Shown here one piece after another: positions 58,561 through 64,000 of a stretch of 64,000 nt of DNA. Below the pieces are notes generated by a model. It did no database searches and was not told the DNA's origin. It worked only from the letters and a program-made list of their open reading frames with translations. Each line of letters starts with the position of its first letter. The stretch's first letter is position 1. Source of the stretch: Polytrichum commune (lineage: Eukaryota > Streptophyta > Polytrichopsida > Polytrichales > Polytrichaceae). A program made the translations under genes and the position numbers. The stretch spans positions 17,732,001 through 17,796,000 of the forward strand of contig OX485804.1 of the NCBI GenBank assembly GCA_950295325.1, in the 5' to 3' direction.

Positions 58561-60186
58561 AAAAAAGAAATGGAGACCTTCACGTGTTGTTAAATTTGCT
58601 GGCATTTGCTGGCTAATATATCCAGTATAGGTATTTTTTTGTACCTTTGATTCCTAAACTAAGGACATCATAATTGAATGATACAACTTTCTGGGATGTT
58701 GCGAGGGATCTATATCTGGCACAGTGCAGATTGATTGAAGTTCTGATTGGATTTTCTTATTGATGCTGGAAGTCAGCATATAGATTATCTATCCTGACTT
58801 TCAGGGCAAGCATTGGGAATGCAGTCCACTGGCTCACTTACCCAAAACAGTTTGAATACATGAGAACTTACATATCATACTTTACTGTAGTTTTAGCTTG
58901 TCTTCCAGCATATGACTATTGTGAGGCAAAACCATCCATGCAGACTCTCATGTATTGATATTATCCTGAGGTGGTGAATGGTTGACTCCCAGCGCTTCTG
59001 GTGTTCTTGGAACAATCAATGTTGAACGTGTGCACTTGAGATGAGTTTATGTGCCTAGTAGTCCATGAAACATCTTATAGTGTTTCAAATCCACCATGAC
59101 TTTGGGATATTTTGTGAGGAGCTTTCCATGATTTCAATGTCCATGGGTTATATTTGCACACTCGTATTCTGGGGGATATTTGCAAGTCACCGAAAAAGTT
59201 ATCTGAAGTTGCAGTTTTGATCTCTGCAACAGTTCGGAAGAAAGCTTGTTCAGAAGGTCACATCCATGTGTTTGAAGTGTCCATTTTGGTCCTTGCCAGA
59301 GCTTTGTGTCAGCATTTTCAAAGTGAAAACATCTAAATCCTTCATAAAATGGAGGTTGGTGTTGGTTGTGTCATGAATTGTTAGCATAGGTATACATTGC
59401 AAGCATGTTTCTTATATGTAGGAAACACACTTGTGTGTTTTGAGACACAAAACATACGATCATAAGTACACAATGTTAACATTGTGAATAATTGGATCAT
59501 GAACTCTAATTTCTAGTGAGTAGACCTGTTGTGCTTCACGTGCTTTGTGAGCTTGTTCAAGTTCAAGGTGAAATGAAAGATGTATCATAATGTCTGTATT
59601 CAAGGGTTAAAGTGGAGTTGACATACAATTGAATGTTGAGAAGGATGAATTTTAGACCATACCTATTTGTACCATTTTGGAACAATGCTCCACCCAAGTT
59701 ATGTTTACAGCATGTTCATTTTTAACTTGAAGCGTTAAATTTATATTGTCATTAGCTAAGTAAGTTGCATATCTTGTAACAAGAAATCATGGCAAGACAT
59801 CATTTAATTATAGTGCATTTTTCCAATTATGAATAGAATATTAAACGTTATAGAGGGAGGTTGTGTTTTTTGAATTTTTTTTCCAAGAATGAACATGAAG
59901 TATTTTTAGTACAAATTATGGAAAAGAAAAGAAAAGAAAATTCAAGAATGAAGGAAATTCTCAACCAGGTCAAACCCATTAAAAATAGCCTTACAACCAC
60001 TTTAGATAAAATTTCAATCTCTTGTTTTTATTTAAGGGTGAACCCTCAAATGTCAAAGGTTGCAATTTGAAATTTCAAATGACGTACTAAGATTAAAGAT
60101 TCTCATTGCTAAAATGTTGATTACACCAATGGAACAAATTGTTCCATAGTACGTGAGGTGCAATTTGTAGAATTGTTTGTTTCCGT
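58561..60186. other. Intergenic DNA, nothing recognised
   Basis: AT-rich. I looked here for the left inverted repeat of the Tc1-like element below and did not find a convincing one. Confidence 0.4.
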
Positions 60187-61146
60187 TGTCTCAAGAACAG
60201 AGGCACCAAGCTTTAGTGCAACTTGGTAGTGGTGTTTCTACTCGCTAAGTTGCTGCTTTAGTGGACATGAGCCAATCTTCTGTAGTGCGTCTGAGGAGGG
60301 ATGTAGGGGGCAAGATTGAGAGACAAAGAGGAGGGCGTCCAAAGCTTCTTGTAGACTGAGAGAAGAGGCGTTAAGTCACTCTTGTTATTGAAGATTGATT
60401 TGAAATTGCATTTGTGACAACAAAACAACTTCGATTTTAAACATGTAAATTGTTGTCTGACATCACTATGAAACGTACTTTGATAGAGGTTGGATTGGGT
60501 GCACAAGTGCAGCAAAGGAAGCCGTTTCTGAATTGTAAACATGTTCTCGTACGCCTGAGGTTTGCTCAAAGGTATGAGAATTGGACCATTGATGATTGGA
60601 AATGTGTGATTTTTTGTGACAAGACAAAGATAAATAGGTTTAACTTAGATGGTAGGTTATGGTGTTGGATTGGAGATGGAGAACGCGTTGGACCTCAACA
60701 TGTCCATCACACCGTGAAGCATGGTGGTGGGTCAGTGATGATTTGGGGATGCATGATGGCTTTTAGGCCGGGAGCATGGTACAAAATTGAAGGTAGGATG
60801 GATAGGGATTTGTACAAATTTTTAATTTTTTTTCTTCTTCTTGTGGTCAACTGTAGAGAATTACAATTTGGATCCAAGTAGGTTGGTCTTTCAACATGAT
60901 ATTGATCCCAAACACACGAGCAAGATCATGCAAGAATGGTTGGCATCACAACCATTTCAACTCCTTCAATGGCTTGCACAATCTCCGGATTTGAATCACT
61001 TTGAACACTTATGGGCACTTCTCAAACGGTGCTTGAACGAATTTTCGACACCTCCAAGAGGTATCCAAGAATTATGGGAGCATGTGTGTTTAGTGTATCC
61101 CAATTTCAGTGAGAATAATTGCATGTTGTATGAGAGCATGCAATGA
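60187..61146 (+). pseudogene. Tc1-like DD34E transposase, broken
   Basis: Transposase of the Tc1/mariner superfamily, which cuts and pastes DNA at TA sites. An N-terminal helix-turn-helix part is visible from 60187 (ALVQLGSGVSTR, then MSQSSVVRLRRDV, ending with a GRPKL motif), interrupted by several in-frame stops. The catalytic core starts at about 60450: first Asp in VIFCDKTKINRF, then HGGGSVMIWGCM, a frameshift at about 60840, second Asp in FQHDIDPKHTSK, and the Glu of SPDLNHFEHLW. The number of residues between the second Asp and the Glu is exactly 34, the DD34E signature of Tc1; plant mariner-like elements normally have DD39D. No terminal inverted repeats could be located. The copy is inactive. 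Confidence 0.85.
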
Positions 61147-64000
61147 AGGATTGATGTTGTGTTGAAGAGTAGGGGTTTGGGACCAATTACTAAAGATTTT
61201 GTAAGCAACTTGAACAAACTGAGTATTTGTATATAATTTCTCATTTGGCTTTGCAACATACTTTTTTACTATCAATGTAATGTGAAAATTTGCACACATT
61301 TGTACAAGTTTGTGCAATATCATATCTAATTTTCAAATATGGAAAAGAGCATGTGAATTGTTCGCGGTTTGTCTGTTGAAGATGAGTATGTTCAAAGAGG
61401 ACCCTGTATTGTTCGTCAGTGTATACACTACATTTCTTCATGAAATATGATTTTTACATAGTTGATTTTTTACATAAAATAAGTTTGAAGCCAACCTTGT
61501 GAACTATGAACCTTGCTCAAATTATCCGAATCCTGTTGTAGAAATTTTCAAATTGTAGCAGTGTTCAAACTCAAGTCCAAATGTGTAGCTTACAGATTCA
61601 CATGTTTTAAAGTTAACAAACCTTTGATGATTTATAAATCTATGAGGTTTTGTCCAAACACCAATTTTTATTTCTAGAGTATGTCAATTGGGCATTTTGA
61701 TATTTCAGTTAAATACATAAATAGTTTAAAATGTTATATTCGTGGAGAATATACCAAACTGCATGCAAAATCTTTTTGACATAAATTTATGTGGATTAAT
61801 AATGGATTAAAAAAATGTAACAAGTAATCTGATAGACTATTTTATTTCCTAAAAACATTCTTGGATTTCATAACACGTGTGTCTTTCATGACGGGTTGTC
61901 ACTTTCTTAAAAACAATGACCTCCTTTAGCTCTTCATTGCCTCTGGTGATCTGAGGGTCATCTCTTGCTAGGAGAGTGTTCTACATTGCCACCTCACAAC
62001 ATCCTCCGGCTTCCTACTTGGCATGGTGATTCTTATGTACTAGACAGACACAAGTAGTTTGGGCAACATCCCAAAGCAAACAAACTCCCAAGATGGCCTT
62101 TAAGTTCAATATGAGAGATACACATCATCCAGTTAATGAACTTTGACCACCTCTAGAAGAGGCATATGAACTCCAAAATTGGAAAAGTAACTTTTCACAT
62201 GTATGTTTTTCAAATTATTTGGTGTGTATATGCTTCAATCCAAGGGCCACAACTATCATGCCATCCAAATTTAGAAAAGATTCACTAGCTGCCCCAACAA
62301 TAAATTAGCGTAGGCCAATGTAATCTATTGTCACATCTATTGTCAAGTTTTTTCCATAAAGATATGGGCCCCCTTTTGTACATCTACCTTTATTTTGGTT
62401 TTTTTAATAACCTTTTTGGATGTACATACTAGAGAAAATAATACCTTTACCTTATGTATACTATGTATGCTATTGCCTTAAATAATACCCTTGCTTACAC
62501 TTGCGTTAGTTCGTACGTACTATGAAGAATCCACACTCCGGATCTCCAACAATTCTATCTTGGTATTCAAAGGCATACATGTATAACACTTGAATATTAG
62601 GGCATGTTTACACCAATTCCTGGTGACTAGGAGGATCAACCCTTTCTAAAATTCCCCAATTTTCATAACATTTAATTTTAGTAGTTTTTATTTTGGAGTT
62701 TCGTTATAATGCTAATTCTTGGTCGTGGTTTGCTTCCCACTATGTCATGTGACCAAGGTTTTTAAAAAGTGATGTGGATTTCTCTTTGTCATGGTCAAAT
62801 TCGGATTGCTGATCATGATCATGAGATATCCTATTTTTTTTTCTTTCTCATGGCACTTATGAAGTTCATGCTTCTAGCTTTGCCTTGAGGGCTTGTTGTA
62901 AACTAGCTCTATGTTTTACCAAACCTTTTCTAGGCAAGTTTTGGATTTTTTTTTATCATGAGCCTATTTTCTTCAACGACACTTAACAATCCTATTAGTG
63001 TGGAAATAACTAGCCACAACCACATGAAGAAAGGAAAAAGGAACGTCGGTCATTTACCTGGACATGCAATGTCCGTTCACCACCTCCCTTCATGTTCACG
63101 TGAGCTTGAGAATGGAGGCGGCTTAGGGCCTATTTTCATAGGTGGACCGTGTGGTTAGTGTTAGGGCTATGTGTTCTATGTTAGTTTTGGGTTTTAGTGT
63201 TAGTAAGTGTGTTTAGTCAAGTGGGACTAGGGCTTGATTCTATTCTAATATTCTAATGTCTATGAGGCTAGTGTGTGGTCGTAGTTGGGTCCCCCTTGTC
63301 TTGAAAATGTTGATGTGTTGGGGATTGGTGTGAGTTGGAGGTTGGATGTAAAAGTTTGCCATTCTCTGTATTCATTGGTTGGTTGACTTAAGGAGTGTTA
63401 GTTATGACATCCTATAAGGAATATATCTCGGTTAAACCCCCTATGAAGATTGGGAAGTGTGTTGAGTGTGTAGTTAGGGTTTGTTTAATTATTTGTTCGA
63501 TATTAGGGATTATGTGTATGTCTTTGTGTGTTGGCATATATAAGTGGATTAGTACTATGGGGGTGAGAAGTTTATTGGCTATTGGAATAACTTGTAAGTA
63601 AGGGGTAGGTTTGATAGGGGGTTGTTATTTTGGTGATGTTACCGGGGAAGGCAATTGATTTATGTATCATAATGATTAGTCCTTGTCTTGTGGGGACGTA
63701 TTATATGTGAGGGCACCTAATGGATGTGAGTGCATTCAATGTGTTGTTGTATATGATCTTATATGATGAAAATTACATATTTATTTATCTTGTGGGGTTA
63801 ACTTCAGAATTTTTGTTTTTTGTATGAATAGAAGTACAGATGGGATACCATTTATGGTGGTGAGATGGTGGATGTTTTGAAGGCTTTGTGCTCAAGTGCG
63901 TGCAGTTTCATGTGAGGCATATGATGGGGTCTGGGTATATGTTTTTATGTTGGGTTTGGTGTTGATATTAGTGTTAAGCTTAGGATTTGGTGTGATTTAT
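61147..64000. other. Intergenic DNA, nothing recognised
   Basis: AT-rich with short chance frames (62958-63158 and 63395-63601). The T-rich 63160-64000 stretch has no domain-bearing frame on either strand. No repeat structure identified. Confidence 0.4.

Overview
The window looks like nuclear DNA from a land plant with a large, repeat-filled, AT-rich genome. Two genes can be supported as intact: a 3-ketoacyl-CoA synthase (KCS) with one uninterrupted frame at 18441-20006, and an eight-exon Rab8/RABE-type small GTPase at 54532-57962. Both have GC-richer 5' regions than their surroundings. The retroelement content and the Tc1-like transposase would fit a non-seed plant (bryophyte, lycophyte or fern), but nothing here fixes the lineage.

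Layout. 1-18.4 kb: intergenic DNA with small inverted-repeat DNA elements (6320-6682, 9101-9332, 11235-11543, 12241-13050, 13897-14264), decayed open frames (one resembles an FCP1/SCP-type HAD phosphatase, 5247-5846) and two copies of an LTR-like dispersed repeat called R1 here (3575-4165 minus, 16391-17300 plus). 18.4-20.0 kb: KCS. 22.65-33.6 kb: a third R1 copy split by a 10.1-kb insertion. 33.6-40.0 kb: a second, heavily decayed Ty3/gypsy fragment (LTR, tRNA-Met primer site, gag, protease, RT) cut inside RT by a 1.09-kb solo-LTR-like element. 40-53 kb: gene-poor DNA with two 5S-rRNA-derived repeats, a tRNA-derived SINE with 15-bp target duplications, and inverted-repeat elements including two Tourist-like copies. 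53.8-58.5 kb: the Rab gene. 60.2-61.1 kb: a broken Tc1-like DD34E transposase.

The standout is the 23016-33106 insertion. It is a Ty3/gypsy-type LTR retrotransposon whose polyprotein order is gag, two zinc knuckles, retropepsin, a complete C5 cytosine DNA methyltransferase domain, reverse transcriptase, RNase H, integrase, and a PHD finger at the integrase C-terminus. It therefore carries a DNA-methylation writer and a likely histone-tail reader in one mobile element. Its two 431-bp LTRs are identical by eye, yet the coding region has six in-frame stop codons, each one C-to-T step from a sense codon, and at least two frameshifts. The methyltransferase has Lys where motif VI normally has Glu. 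The methyltransferase frame ends in a TGA that overlaps the ATG of the RT frame. The 3' end is rearranged: the 431-bp LTR sits between two copies of a roughly 100-bp sequence, and the target duplication lies 463 bp beyond it. DNA methyltransferases captured by retrotransposons are already known from charophyte algae and dinoflagellates (reported by de Mendoza and colleagues, 2018), so methyltransferase capture itself is not new. The pairing with a PHD finger, the gene order and the apparent land-plant host deserve a closer look.
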